DNA of 64,000 nucleotides from NCBI GenBank assembly GCA_049514435.1, contig JBEKVB010000006.1, positions 62,001 to 126,000 on the forward strand, read 5' to 3'. Each line of letters starts with the position of its first letter. The first letter of the stretch is position 1. A program made the translations under genes and the position numbers. This document shows, one piece after another, positions 35,715 through 43,828 of this stretch. Origin of the DNA: UBA4810 sp002479215. Lineage in GTDB: Bacteria; Desulfobacterota; Syntrophia; Syntrophales; Smithellaceae. Below the pieces are notes generated by a model that saw only the letters and a program-made list of their open reading frames with translations, did not search any database and was not told the DNA's origin.

Positions 35715-35806
35715 ATTAATTTTCTAACAGGGATTCGTCGGCGAAGCTAAAGTAACTACCATCGCCGATGATTATATGATCCAACATCCTAATTCCCATT
35801 ACATTG
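35715..35806 (-). pseudogene. 3' fragment of a second radC gene
   Basis: The minus strand encodes NVMGIRMLDHIIIGDGSYFSF-ADE followed by a short tail and stop. It matches the C-terminus of the full radC at 36800-37495 residue for residue for about 23 positions. The two DNA copies differ mostly at silent positions, so the fragment comes from a diverged homologue rather than a fresh copy. The tail includes CCTGTTAGAAAAT, similar to the ends of the mini-elements at 43.8-48.8 kb. Confidence 0.75.
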
Positions 35807-35816
35807 GGTCACTGAT

Positions 35817-35848
35817 CGGGGTCAAATCTTTACCCTTGACAATTCAGC
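35817..35848. repeat. REP-like motif
   Basis: GGGGTCAAATCTTTACCCTT followed by GACAATT: the reverse complement of the CCAATTGTCAAGAGTAAAG family. The 352-base gap 35629-35980 holds this motif, the radC fragment, and no other recognised feature. Confidence 0.65.
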
Positions 35849-35980
35849 GACAGTTTCCAGATTACGGTTTACGGTTCAAAGTACAAGGTTCATACTCCTG
35901 TGGGGCACGCGAGGTCATCTGCGACCGTGGAATGACAAATTGGGATTGCTATTTGCGATCAGTTTTATAGCTCCCCTGAA

Positions 35981-36724
35981 TCAACGGCAATATTGCTTGC
36001 CTTTAGCCATTTCTGACAATTTGCAGTCTCCCAATGCACAAGCTTTTTGCGCATCACGGCAGAAAAGCTTTTCGTTGCCCTGCATAAAATAAGCACCCGC
36101 CCGGTTGGCGTAGGCCATGGCATCATCCGGTTTCAGGCGTATGGCCTCGTTAAAATCCTCGATGGCACGTTGTAGCTTGCCAAGGTTATCGTATGCAATT
36201 CCCCTGTTGTAGTAGAGTTTGGCATCTTTCGGCTTCAGGCTGATGGCCTTATCGAAATCATCAATGGCATGCTGATACTGACCGAGTTTATTGTAAGCTG
36301 TTCCCTTGTTGTTGTAAGCTTCGGCTAAATCCGGTTGCAGGCGTATGGCCTCGTTATAATCATCAATGGCACGCTGATGCTGGCCGAGTTTAGCGTAAGC
36401 AATCCCCCTGTTGCTGTAAATCTCACCTAAATCCGGTTTCAGGCGTATGGCCTCATTATAATCCTCTACGGCACGCTGATACTGGCCGAGTTTATAGTAA
36501 GCAATCCCCTTGTTGCTGTAAACTTCAGCTAAATCCGGTTGCAGGCGTATGGCCTCGTTATATTCTTCAATGGCACGCTGATACTGGCCGCGGTTAGCAT
36601 AAGCAATCCCCCTGTTGCTGTGGGCAATGGCATCATCAGGTTTCAGTTTAGTAGCATTGTTCAAATCCGAGCAGGAACAAAGAAACGTTAAAACAAGAAA
36701 GATGGCAACGATAATTTTGCGCAT
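35981..36724 (-). CDS. Tetratricopeptide-repeat lipoprotein
   Basis: Product of 247 residues. A short signal peptide ends in a lipobox-like FLCSC. Six tandem TPR units follow, each 34 residues with the consensus AY-N-G-Y-LGQYQRAI-D-NEAIRL-P (residues about 28-225). The C-terminal tail (FCRDAQKACALGDCK) carries four cysteines, a feature of many small TPR lipoproteins. TPRs mediate protein contacts; the partner is unknown. The gene lies between radC and a radC 3' fragment. Confidence 0.88.
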   Translation of the reverse strand: MRKIIVAIFLVLTFLCSCSDLNNATKLKPDDAIAHSNRGIAYANRGQYQRAIEEYNEAIRLQPDLAEVYSNKGIAYYKLGQYQRAVEDYNEAIRLKPDLGEIYSNRGIAYAKLGQHQRAIDDYNEAIRLQPDLAEAYNNKGTAYNKLGQYQHAIDDFDKAISLKPKDAKLYYNRGIAYDNLGKLQRAIEDFNEAIRLKPDDAMAYANRAGAYFMQGNEKLFCRDAQKACALGDCKLSEMAKGKQYCR

Positions 36725-36799
36725 ATCACCTCCGTTTATACGTTTACATTGTTATCATAATTATTGAGGAAAGAACATCAATGATAAGTAATTACATCT

Positions 36800-37495
36800 C
36801 TAACAGGCGGAATCTGCAAAGCTAAAGTAGCTGCCGTCGCCTATAATGATATGATCCAGCATCCTGATTCCCATTACATTGCATGCGGCTGTCAGCTCAC
36901 TGGTTATTTTTTTATCTTCCGGACTAGGCGTAATATTCGCGCTGGGGTGATTATGGACACAAATAATAGAGGCGGCAAATTTTTGTAATGCCGAATGGAT
37001 AATTTCCCGCACGATCGGTGCGGCTTGATTGACAGTACCTACAGCCGCATCGGCAATATCGATGATTCCGTTGTTGCTGTTGAGATAGACAACTTTAAAA
37101 ACTTCCGTCTTGAGGTCGCGTATTTGCGGCATGATGATATTGACTACATCCCCGGCAGTGGCAATTTTTTGCTTGGTTCTTACGACTTCGTCTTCGCGGA
37201 ACCGTCTGCCGATTTCGAGAGCGGCTTTGATTTGCGCAATTTTGGCCGGGCCCAAGCCTTTAAATTCTTTCCAATCGCGGATATCAGAGTGGCTCATATT
37301 GCGGAAAGTGCCGAACTTATCCAGCATCTTTCTGGCCAGATCAATGGCGCTATTACCCTGGACACCGGTGCGTAATTGTATCGCCAAAAGCTCCGAATTG
37401 CTCAGCGCTCCCGGACCCTTCTTGAGCAACTTTTCCCTCGGCCGGTCGTCCTTGGGCCAGCTTTTAATGCCAGTTTTTTTATTCTTTTCAGTCAC
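36800..37495 (-). CDS. radC: RadC-family JAB-domain protein
   Basis: Protein of 231 residues starting at GTG 37495. The N-terminal helix-hairpin-helix region (GLGPAKIAQIKAALEIGRR) and the C-terminal metalloprotease-like JAB domain with VHNHPSANITPSPEDKKIT are complete, followed by GIRMLDHIIIGDGSYFSFAD. Despite its name the family is not established in DNA repair; members are often near mobile DNA. Directly after the last conserved residues the sequence becomes CCTGTTAGAGATGTAATTA, like the inner side of the mini-element ends. Confidence 0.92.
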   Translation of the reverse strand: MTEKNKKTGIKSWPKDDRPREKLLKKGPGALSNSELLAIQLRTGVQGNSAIDLARKMLDKFGTFRNMSHSDIRDWKEFKGLGPAKIAQIKAALEIGRRFREDEVVRTKQKIATAGDVVNIIMPQIRDLKTEVFKVVYLNSNNGIIDIADAAVGTVNQAAPIVREIIHSALQKFAASIICVHNHPSANITPSPEDKKITSELTAACNVMGIRMLDHIIIGDGSYFSFADSAC

Positions 37496-37566
37496 TGTCT
37501 TACCATTCTCTCAGCTTATCACTATTTGCAAAGTGCCTTTTTTGCACATTGCTTTTTTTTAACTCT

Positions 37567-38286
37567 TCATTTTTTAAGTCGTTTAATAGCCTGCAGTTCT
37601 TCTAAATCTTTTATCATTTGTCCATGATATTCAAATAAATATTCTAATATCACATTACCATCCCATTTAGTATCAATCAGATAATTAACCACTTCTTTGC
37701 AAAAATCATCTATAGGCAAATGCTGCCTGCTTCCCTCTCTGGCCGAAAGATGAACATTGTGAATGTTTTCTTTGTAACCCTCGAGCAAGTCCCGTATCTT
37801 TTTATCGCTTCCAATGTGTGACGTATCTAACGTCATTGGCAAGTTGAATTCAACAGTTTCATCAGGAGTAAAAACTCTTCTTTTGCCTTCGAATGTTTCG
37901 ATACAAAAAACCACTTCGCCGTCATACAAACCAATAAAATATTCCAGATTCTTTAACGCATCTTCCTGTATGCTTCTACTTCTATTGACATTGTTAGGGT
38001 GTAAATTAATAGTCTTTACCCCTAGAGATTTTGCAAAATCACCGATATCTTTCCCCCATATTCTGAATCTCTCGTTTGTGATAGGTGCCTGAACAGCATG
38101 TATGCTTAATACTTTGATATTATAGGTCTTAATCTTGTCCGCGATTTCGGCCAAATGCCCAATAACTGGTTCGTATATATTCCAATAATAAGGCAAAGCT
38201 AGTTCGACGGGCACAGTCAGATTAGAAAATCTTTGTTCTACCTGATCGATACTATCAAAAGATTGTCTTATTCCAAAATTAATCAT
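37567..38286 (-). CDS. Sugar phosphate isomerase/epimerase-like TIM barrel
   Basis: Protein of 239 residues in the xylose isomerase-like TIM-barrel / AP endonuclease family 2 superfamily. Metal-ligand type residues are visible: SIHAVQAP, LHPNNV, CIETFEGKRR, LDTSHIGSD, HLSAREG-RQHLPID and LEYLFE. It could be an isomerase or a nuclease-like protein. The start lies 2 bases after the AbiEii toxin stop, so it is the third gene of that operon. Such a gene is not a usual part of AbiE systems. Confidence 0.75.
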   Translation of the reverse strand: MINFGIRQSFDSIDQVEQRFSNLTVPVELALPYYWNIYEPVIGHLAEIADKIKTYNIKVLSIHAVQAPITNERFRIWGKDIGDFAKSLGVKTINLHPNNVNRSRSIQEDALKNLEYFIGLYDGEVVFCIETFEGKRRVFTPDETVEFNLPMTLDTSHIGSDKKIRDLLEGYKENIHNVHLSAREGSRQHLPIDDFCKEVVNYLIDTKWDGNVILEYLFEYHGQMIKDLEELQAIKRLKK

Positions 38287-38288
38287 TA

Positions 38289-39188
38289 TTATGATTTACC
38301 CATTGCCTTGTTAATTCGTTTTAGCGCTTGATCCAGATTAAAATTCTGACGTTCTTTTTCTGTTAAAACGTCAAAAAGCTCTTCTTTCATGCGCGAGCGC
38401 ATGTCTTTGATCTCAGAATCTGATCGCCCCATATTGATACGATACTTTTTCAGATCAGTATCTCCATCATCTTCTTCAAGCTTTTGCCGGAATAGATCAA
38501 TAACCTTTTTGTTTGCCAGATCAAAATTGTTGCGCAGGATAAAATCAAGATCATAAAAATCACGCGGTGCTATCGTTTTTCTCAGAGCCGCCGCACGCAG
38601 TTTTTCGCTGACAATTTCATTGAGTGATAAACAGCTTACTTTCCCAGCATCAAATAAAGATTCGCCTGTAAATGGATGCACATATTTATGTTGTACAGTA
38701 TGCGCTTCGGGCTTAAGAATTGGATTAAAGCGTAGACTTATCTCAAATTTGATGGTCTGCTCCGACGGGACAGCGACTGAATCATAGACAAAATAAAAAA
38801 TATATTGTTTTGATTCGTTCCGTCCGGCTTTTTCGGTGTCTTCCACGCGCATACCAAGGTTATTGGCAAATGTCAGAATATTATCCTTAACAACTTGTAT
38901 GGCCTTGCGCCGATTGCCGCGCGTTGTTGTGTATTCCGGCATACGCATGCTGAAATCTAAATCCTCACTCAACCGGTAATATGAATAGTAAATTTTATTG
39001 AGACATGTTCCACCTTTGAAGACAAGCTCCGGGCTGAGATCATTTATTCGCGAAAGAATAAAAGTTAAATAATAGTCCTTCTCCATAAGAGGCGCATAAA
39101 ACCCCGTCAACGTGGCAGTTCGGTAAACCAGATCACGGAATCTGTCTTTATCCTTATGAAGCAGAAACGATGGCACGCCACTTTTCAT
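38289..39188 (-). CDS. AbiEii-family nucleotidyltransferase toxin
   Basis: Protein of 299 residues. The nucleotidyltransferase core (LVFKGGTCLNKIYYSYYRLSEDLDFSM) has both the GG-T/S and D-x-D motifs, and EIVSEKLRAAALR-PRDFYDLDFIL is typical of the family. In studied AbiE systems the toxin modifies tRNA or nucleotides and stops growth during phage attack. The start lies 35 bases inside the 3' end of the antitoxin gene. It is followed at once by the TIM-barrel gene. Confidence 0.9.
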   Translation of the reverse strand: MKSGVPSFLLHKDKDRFRDLVYRTATLTGFYAPLMEKDYYLTFILSRINDLSPELVFKGGTCLNKIYYSYYRLSEDLDFSMRMPEYTTTRGNRRKAIQVVKDNILTFANNLGMRVEDTEKAGRNESKQYIFYFVYDSVAVPSEQTIKFEISLRFNPILKPEAHTVQHKYVHPFTGESLFDAGKVSCLSLNEIVSEKLRAAALRKTIAPRDFYDLDFILRNNFDLANKKVIDLFRQKLEEDDGDTDLKKYRINMGRSDSEIKDMRSRMKEELFDVLTEKERQNFNLDQALKRINKAMGKS

Positions 39189-39948
39189 TTATTGACCCTC
39201 TGCGATTATTCGTAAACGAAATTAGGGATGTTTTTTTCACGCTTCTTTCCAGCGGTTTCAATAAAGAATCACTCACTCCGGTATTTTCAAGGATAAGTCC
39301 TATGAGCTTACGCGTTTTTATTATTGGAAATTTCACAGCGTATTCAACCAATTTCTTCGTATCGCATTTTTTCTCTTTGACAAACCTCGTCATAATATCA
39401 GCAGCAGCATTAATGCCACCAACTGGTTTGTTGTAATAAATAAGATCAACTAAAGTTCTTTCTTTTGAGCTGACAATAGCGATCTTCCCTTTGATGTTTA
39501 TCTTTTCCAGACCGTAAATCCTTTGTGCAGGAATTTTTATAAATTTAAAAGATATACCTGCTATTGTTCTCTCACGGGAGATTCGGGGATTTAATACATA
39601 AACAGTTTGAAACTGCTGATCGGTGAAATTATAATAATTAAACATTGTGGAATAGCCGATGTAGTAGTCATTTTGGGGGAAAAATACCGCAGGAATCAGA
39701 AGCTCGCTGATGCGGCGACCCGTAGGCACGGCATCCAAGGGAACAAAGATATAAAAGCCATTCTTTATAGAAATTAATATCTTCTTTTTCTTAAGGCCGT
39801 AAACCAGTTTTCGCCTATACCGAAAACCAGCAGGTAAATAAGTATCCAGTTCTTTTGCCGTCACAATGTCCTTTTGTTCATAAGACATACGGGCAACTAT
39901 TTCAGCTTCTTTCTGGCTTAAAGAGCTTATTGTATTTTTATCCATCAA
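39154..39948 (-). CDS. AbiEi-family antitoxin and transcriptional regulator
   Basis: Protein of 264 residues. An N-terminal winged helix (SYEQKDIVTAKELDTYLP, FRYRRKLVYGLKKKKILISIKNGFYIFVP) is followed by the AbiEi C-terminal domain (FPQNDYYIGYSTMFNYYNFTDQQFQTVYVLN, ERTLVDLIY). Known relatives repress their own operon and neutralise the AbiEii toxin without lasting contact (type IV). Repeated TAACATA motifs upstream are candidate binding sites. Confidence 0.88.
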   Translation of the reverse strand: MMDKNTISSLSQKEAEIVARMSYEQKDIVTAKELDTYLPAGFRYRRKLVYGLKKKKILISIKNGFYIFVPLDAVPTGRRISELLIPAVFFPQNDYYIGYSTMFNYYNFTDQQFQTVYVLNPRISRERTIAGISFKFIKIPAQRIYGLEKINIKGKIAIVSSKERTLVDLIYYNKPVGGINAAADIMTRFVKEKKCDTKKLVEYAVKFPIIKTRKLIGLILENTGVSDSLLKPLERSVKKTSLISFTNNRRGSINEKWRAIVSAS

Positions 39949-39974
39949 ATGTACCTCTTATTGGAACAAACGAC

Positions 39975-40019
39975 TAACATATATGCATAGCCAAAATAAC
40001 ATATTTTTTTTGTATGTCA
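39975..40019. promoter_or_regulatory. Repeated TAACATA sites before the abiE operon
   Basis: TAACATA occurs at 39975-39981 and 39997-40003 (22 bases apart, same face of the helix), and its near-complement TATGTCA at 40013-40019. They lie 27-71 bases upstream of the antitoxin start, where AbiEi proteins usually bind inverted repeats. The rest of the 463-base gap 39949-40411 holds the mini-element remnant and the emr promoter. Confidence 0.4.
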
Positions 40020-40096
40020 ATCAATATTTTGGTGTTTTCATTTGCAGAGAATTTAATCGCAGACATGATGAAATTATGGACAACGCCCAGTTATTT

Positions 40097-40190
40097 CCCC
40101 GTTAGAGATTCATCCCGTAGGCTTGCCATACGGGATAGAAAGCGTTTTAGCCGATTCTTCAAATACCGCTTTCCCATCCTCGTTTTTAAT
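40097..40190 (-). mobile_element. Remnant of the GIY-YIG mini-element (3' end only)
   Basis: Begins with the inverted end CCCCGTTAGAGAT and, on the minus strand, encodes VLKTRMGKRYLKNRLKRFLS, then a short insertion and SLTG. This is the C-terminus of the same GIY-YIG protein as in the 46011-46280 element. No N-terminal part or second inverted end was found. Confidence 0.6.
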
Positions 40191-40348
40191 ACGTTAAATT
40201 ATATTACGAGATTAATTCCGGTAGTCAATAGAAATTTATTTTTATATTAGGTGGTTATTTAATTGTTTTTTTTGCGCAATCCGGCGGCAAGCTGAATCTT
40301 TTTACGGCAGGTTTTTAAAACTATCAAGCAAGACAAAGCAAGAAATAC

Positions 40349-40377
40349 TTGACAAAATAATTATAGTGTACTATAAT
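40349..40377 (+). promoter_or_regulatory. emr operon promoter with overlapping TetR operator
   Basis: TTGACA (40349-40354), 17 bases, TATAAT (40372-40377): a perfect sigma70 consensus. A palindrome ATTATAGT-GT-ACTATAAT (40360-40377) covers the spacer and the -10 box. The tetR start is 35 bases downstream. A repressor bound here would block the promoter. Confidence 0.75.
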
Positions 40378-40411
40378 ATTAATGTAAACTAAATAAATAA
40401 GGAGGGGCAAG

Positions 40412-41071
40412 ATGGTTGCAGAAGAATATTCATTACGCGAGAGAAAACATGCCAAAACAAAGATTGCGATAATGGATGCTTTTATTAAGCGCCTGGAAAA
40501 AACGCGATTCGACGATATATCTATCCGGGAAATATGTAAAAGCGTTGAAGTTTCAGAAGGCACCTTCTTTAATTATTTTGCGGAAAAGATCGACATCATT
40601 GATTATTATTCATCCCTTCTTTTCCTGAAAATCTTCTGGAAAACACAAAATGAAGTACCTGCGGGAAAATATCTTACTGCGATTGAATCCGTATTTAAAA
40701 ACGTGGCCACAGAATTGAATAACATCAACATCATATACCAAATAATTTCCGCCATAATTATGCAACGAGAGAGACCGAAAGCAACCCTTATCTCTGATAG
40801 TGAAAAGCATTTTGCTTTCCCCGATTATAAAGAGATAGAGGATATCCCTGTGGTTTTTATAGATGCTTTCCTAGAGAAATGCTTGAAGGAGGCCGTTAAA
40901 AACGGCGAGCTTCCGAAAAAAACAAATGTTGATGATGTGCTGGTGTCTTTGTTGACAATATTGGGAGGAACATTACTAGCAACTAAATTTACGAATATTA
41001 AAAGCCAGGCGTACCACTACATGCGTCAATTGAATCTGCTTTGGAAAGGCTTAGGAGTAAAGGCACAATAA
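40412..41071 (+). CDS. TetR-family regulator of the EmrAB-type exporter
   Basis: Repressor of 219 residues with a clear N-terminal helix-turn-helix (DAFIKRLEKTRFDDISIREI, SEGTFFNYFAEKIDII). The C-terminal domain is variable and presumably binds a drug-like ligand. GGAGGGG precedes the ATG. It is the first gene of an operon with the membrane-fusion and permease genes, and a palindrome overlaps its own promoter, so drug-induced release is the expected control. Confidence 0.9.
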   Translation: MVAEEYSLRERKHAKTKIAIMDAFIKRLEKTRFDDISIREICKSVEVSEGTFFNYFAEKIDIIDYYSSLLFLKIFWKTQNEVPAGKYLTAIESVFKNVATELNNINIIYQIISAIIMQRERPKATLISDSEKHFAFPDYKEIEDIPVVFIDAFLEKCLKEAVKNGELPKKTNVDDVLVSLLTILGGTLLATKFTNIKSQAYHYMRQLNLLWKGLGVKAQ

Positions 41072-41090
41072 GTTGGAAAAGGAGAACCAA

Positions 41091-41963
41091 ATGAATTTGC
41101 CGAAATCTAAATGGGGGAAAATTGGTATTTATGGAATTACATGCGTTTTAACCATCATTATAGGAACTATGGGAGTCAGATACATTATTAATAGCTTTAA
41201 TTCAGCCGAAACTGATGATGCGTACATAGAAGGCAAGATTCATACTATTGCGCCTAAGATTCCCGGAACAATCAATTTAGTAAAAGTCGAGGATAATCAA
41301 AAAATTAAAAAAGGCGATCTCCTCATAGAAATCGATCCTGTTGATTATGAGTTAAGAGTAAAAGAAGCGCGCGCCAGTTTAGATATTCACAGAACTTCGT
41401 TTGAACAGGCAACGCGGGATAAAGATCGGGCAGATATGCTCTATAAAAAGGCGGTGGTCCCAAAGGAACGGTATGAAAGCGCGCTCACTGCATATAGTTT
41501 GGCAAAAGCTCAGGTGGAAGCAGCTCAAGCGCAACTTAAAATGGTTCAGCGGAATCTGGAGTATACAAAGATATTCTCTCCTTCTGATGGGCATATTACT
41601 AAGAAAGCTGTCGAGGTTGGCAATCAGGTTCAGCCTGGGCAGGCTCTTATGGCTGTTGTTTCAGATGATGATATGTGGGTAGTTGCTAATTACAAAGAAA
41701 CTCAGCTTAAAAATATCCGGCCCGGACAACAAGCGAGAATAAAGATCGATACTTACCCGGATAAAGTTTTTGAAGGACATGTGGATAGTATTCAGAGAGG
41801 CACAGGTGCTAAATTCAGCATGTTCCCGCCGGAAAATGCCGCCGGTAATTTTGTTAAAGTGGTACAACGTATACCGGTAAAAATTGTTTTTAACAGTCAG
41901 CCTAATGAAAAATATAATTTTAGTGTAGGTATGTCAGTTGTTGCCGAAATAAAGATAAACTAA
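41091..41963 (+). CDS. EmrA/HlyD-type membrane fusion protein
   Basis: Adaptor of a major-facilitator exporter, 290 residues. I chose ATG 41091 (AAAGGAG upstream); a TTG at 41073 is the alternative. One N-terminal membrane helix (KWGKIGIYGITCVLTIIIGTM) is followed by the family motif AETDDAYIEGKIHTIAPKIPG, a lipoyl-like half (KVEDNQKIKKGDLLIEIDPVDY), a coiled coil, the second half (IFSPSDGHITKKAVEVG) and the beta barrel. It is 19 bases downstream of tetR. Confidence 0.9.
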   Translation: MNLPKSKWGKIGIYGITCVLTIIIGTMGVRYIINSFNSAETDDAYIEGKIHTIAPKIPGTINLVKVEDNQKIKKGDLLIEIDPVDYELRVKEARASLDIHRTSFEQATRDKDRADMLYKKAVVPKERYESALTAYSLAKAQVEAAQAQLKMVQRNLEYTKIFSPSDGHITKKAVEVGNQVQPGQALMAVVSDDDMWVVANYKETQLKNIRPGQQARIKIDTYPDKVFEGHVDSIQRGTGAKFSMFPPENAAGNFVKVVQRIPVKIVFNSQPNEKYNFSVGMSVVAEIKIN

Positions 41964-42099
41964 TCACGGGTATGACCCCCAAAGCAAGCTTTGAAAACAG
42001 ATTTCGCAGCAAGCTGCGGGGTATTAAACCCTCCGCTTCGCGGGATTGTTCAACTTACCAATTCCGCTACGCTTCGCTTTCGGAATTGGAGTTTCAACA
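41964..42099 (+). repeat. Modular double-hairpin array E
   Basis: Sits between the emrA stop and the emrB start. It holds a GCAGCAAGCTGC palindrome, CCCTCCGCTTCGCGGGATTG, a TTCAACTTA linker, and the stem CCAATTCCG/CGGAATTGG with loop CTACGCTTCGCTTT. It ends GGAGTTTCAACA directly before ATG 42100, so its last bases serve as the ribosome binding site of emrB. Confidence 0.8.
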
Positions 42100-43635
42100 A
42101 TGAAGGAAACAGACCGTACAATTCAAGCAGAAGCTTGGCACCCTAAAAGTAACCCTTGGTTGATTACCATCGCGGTTATGTTAGCAGCAACCATGGAAGT
42201 ATTGGATACTTCCGTGGCAAATGTGTCATTACCTCATATTGCCGGTAATCTTTCCGCGAGTAATCATGAGGCAACTTGGGTCTTAACAAGCTATCTTGTC
42301 GCCAATGCGATTATTTTGCCCGCTTCTGCATGGTTTGGCGGTTTTTTCGGCCGTAAACGAGTGCTTCTTGTGTGTATAGCTTTATTTACTGTATCTTCTA
42401 TTTTGTGCGGTATAGCGGGTAGCCTTGGTCAATTAATACTTTTCCGGATTTTTCAAGGGCTGGGTGGTGGCGCGCTTCAGCCAATTTCGCAGGCAATATT
42501 AGTAGAAAGTTTCCCTAAAGAAAAGCGCATGACTGCCATGGCAGTGTTTGCTATGGGGGTTATCGTGGCTCCGATCATCGGCCCGGTTCTAGGCGGTTGG
42601 CTAACAGACAATTTTTCCTGGCGATGGATATTCTTTATTAATATACCTGTTGGAGTGGTTGCTATTATTATGGCGCAAATGTTTGTGGAAGATCCGCCAT
42701 ATATTGAAAAGATTAAAAGCGGAATCGATTATTACGGCTTCTCATTAATGGTCATCGGGTTAGGTATGTTGCAAATAATTCTCGATAAAGGTCAGGAGGT
42801 AGATTGGTTTCAAGCTGCATGGCTATGCTGGGCATCGGCACTGGTTGTTGTTTCTCTTGCTGTATTTGTGTTTTGGGAATTTCGCATAAAACATCCTGTA
42901 ATTGATCTCCGGGTTCTGAAGGACAGAAACCTTGTTGGTAGCATGGTTATCGCTTTTCTAATTGGTGCAATTTTATACGGAACGATGGCGCTGGCACCAC
43001 TATTTTATCAAACAATGATGGGGTATACGGCTTATTTAAGTGGAGTCATTATTGTTCCACTTGGAGTAGGAGCTTGTATTGGGGCTATAGGCGTTTCACT
43101 CCTCAGCAAATACCTTGACAATAAATTATTGCTTGTAATGGGTTTGATTTTAATTGGAACTGCCAGCTTGTTTCTTGGTAACATAACTTTGCAGGTTTCC
43201 AGCAGCTCAATGATAATTCCATTCTTTGTTTTAGGATTTGGCTCAACAACAGTTTTTGTTCCGCTGGCAACTATGGCTTTTGGAACATTACCTGTTAAGG
43301 ATGTGGGTACCGGTTCCGGTCTTTTCAATCTCACAAGGAATATCGGTGGAAGCGTTGGCATTGCAATATCCACAACCGTGCTGGCTCGTATGGGACAGAC
43401 ACATCAGGCAATTCTTGTAGAACGGCTAACGCCGTTTAATCCATTATATCAGCAAACTTTAATGGCGAAACCAGGTGTTGCAGATGCACTAATGTACCAA
43501 GAATTACTGCGACAGTCTAATTTTCTTGCTTATGTGGATTGTTTTAGATTGTATGGTTTACTTGCTTTTTTTTGTGTGTCAATGATTTTTCTTTTTAAGA
43601 AGGTTAAAAATACAGAATCAGTCATGCTTCATTAA
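42100..43635 (+). CDS. DHA2-family major facilitator exporter (EmrB type)
   Basis: Inner-membrane drug/proton antiporter, 511 residues with fourteen predicted helices. Motif A-like GGFFGRKRVLLVC, the TM1 signature MEVLDTSVANVSLPHIAGNL and the TM5 motif C (GPVLGGWLTDNFSWRWIFFINIP) are intact. ATG 42100 is preceded by GGAG from the hairpin array; the open frame extends upstream into the array but without a site. With the EmrA-like protein it needs an outer-membrane channel from elsewhere, possibly the TolC homologue at 6347. Confidence 0.93.
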   Translation: MKETDRTIQAEAWHPKSNPWLITIAVMLAATMEVLDTSVANVSLPHIAGNLSASNHEATWVLTSYLVANAIILPASAWFGGFFGRKRVLLVCIALFTVSSILCGIAGSLGQLILFRIFQGLGGGALQPISQAILVESFPKEKRMTAMAVFAMGVIVAPIIGPVLGGWLTDNFSWRWIFFINIPVGVVAIIMAQMFVEDPPYIEKIKSGIDYYGFSLMVIGLGMLQIILDKGQEVDWFQAAWLCWASALVVVSLAVFVFWEFRIKHPVIDLRVLKDRNLVGSMVIAFLIGAILYGTMALAPLFYQTMMGYTAYLSGVIIVPLGVGACIGAIGVSLLSKYLDNKLLLVMGLILIGTASLFLGNITLQVSSSSMIIPFFVLGFGSTTVFVPLATMAFGTLPVKDVGTGSGLFNLTRNIGGSVGIAISTTVLARMGQTHQAILVERLTPFNPLYQQTLMAKPGVADALMYQELLRQSNFLAYVDCFRLYGLLAFFCVSMIFLFKKVKNTESVMLH

Positions 43636-43640
43636 CCGAT

Positions 43641-43739
43641 GGTTTTTATATCTCGGTGATTATGATGCTATGCATCATACCGTTTATCTTATTACTTAAA
43701 CGACCCAAACACGGAAATACGACCATATCGTTTCATTAA
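43641..43739 (+). pseudogene. C-terminal remnant of a second DHA2 permease
   Basis: Directly after the emrB stop, one frame reads GFYISVIMMLCIIPFILLL-KRPKHGN to a stop. A final membrane helix followed by K-R-P-K is typical of DHA2 exporter C-termini. The emrB gene itself ends with a different version of this helix. This may be the original tail of a permease replaced by recombination. Confidence 0.4.
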
Positions 43740-43828
43740 AAGAGAAACTTTCAAATGACAAAGCTAAATCTTGGAATACCATACTAGTTTTTAGAAGCGA
43801 GTGCCCACATCCTTCTTGAGCGGTTTCT

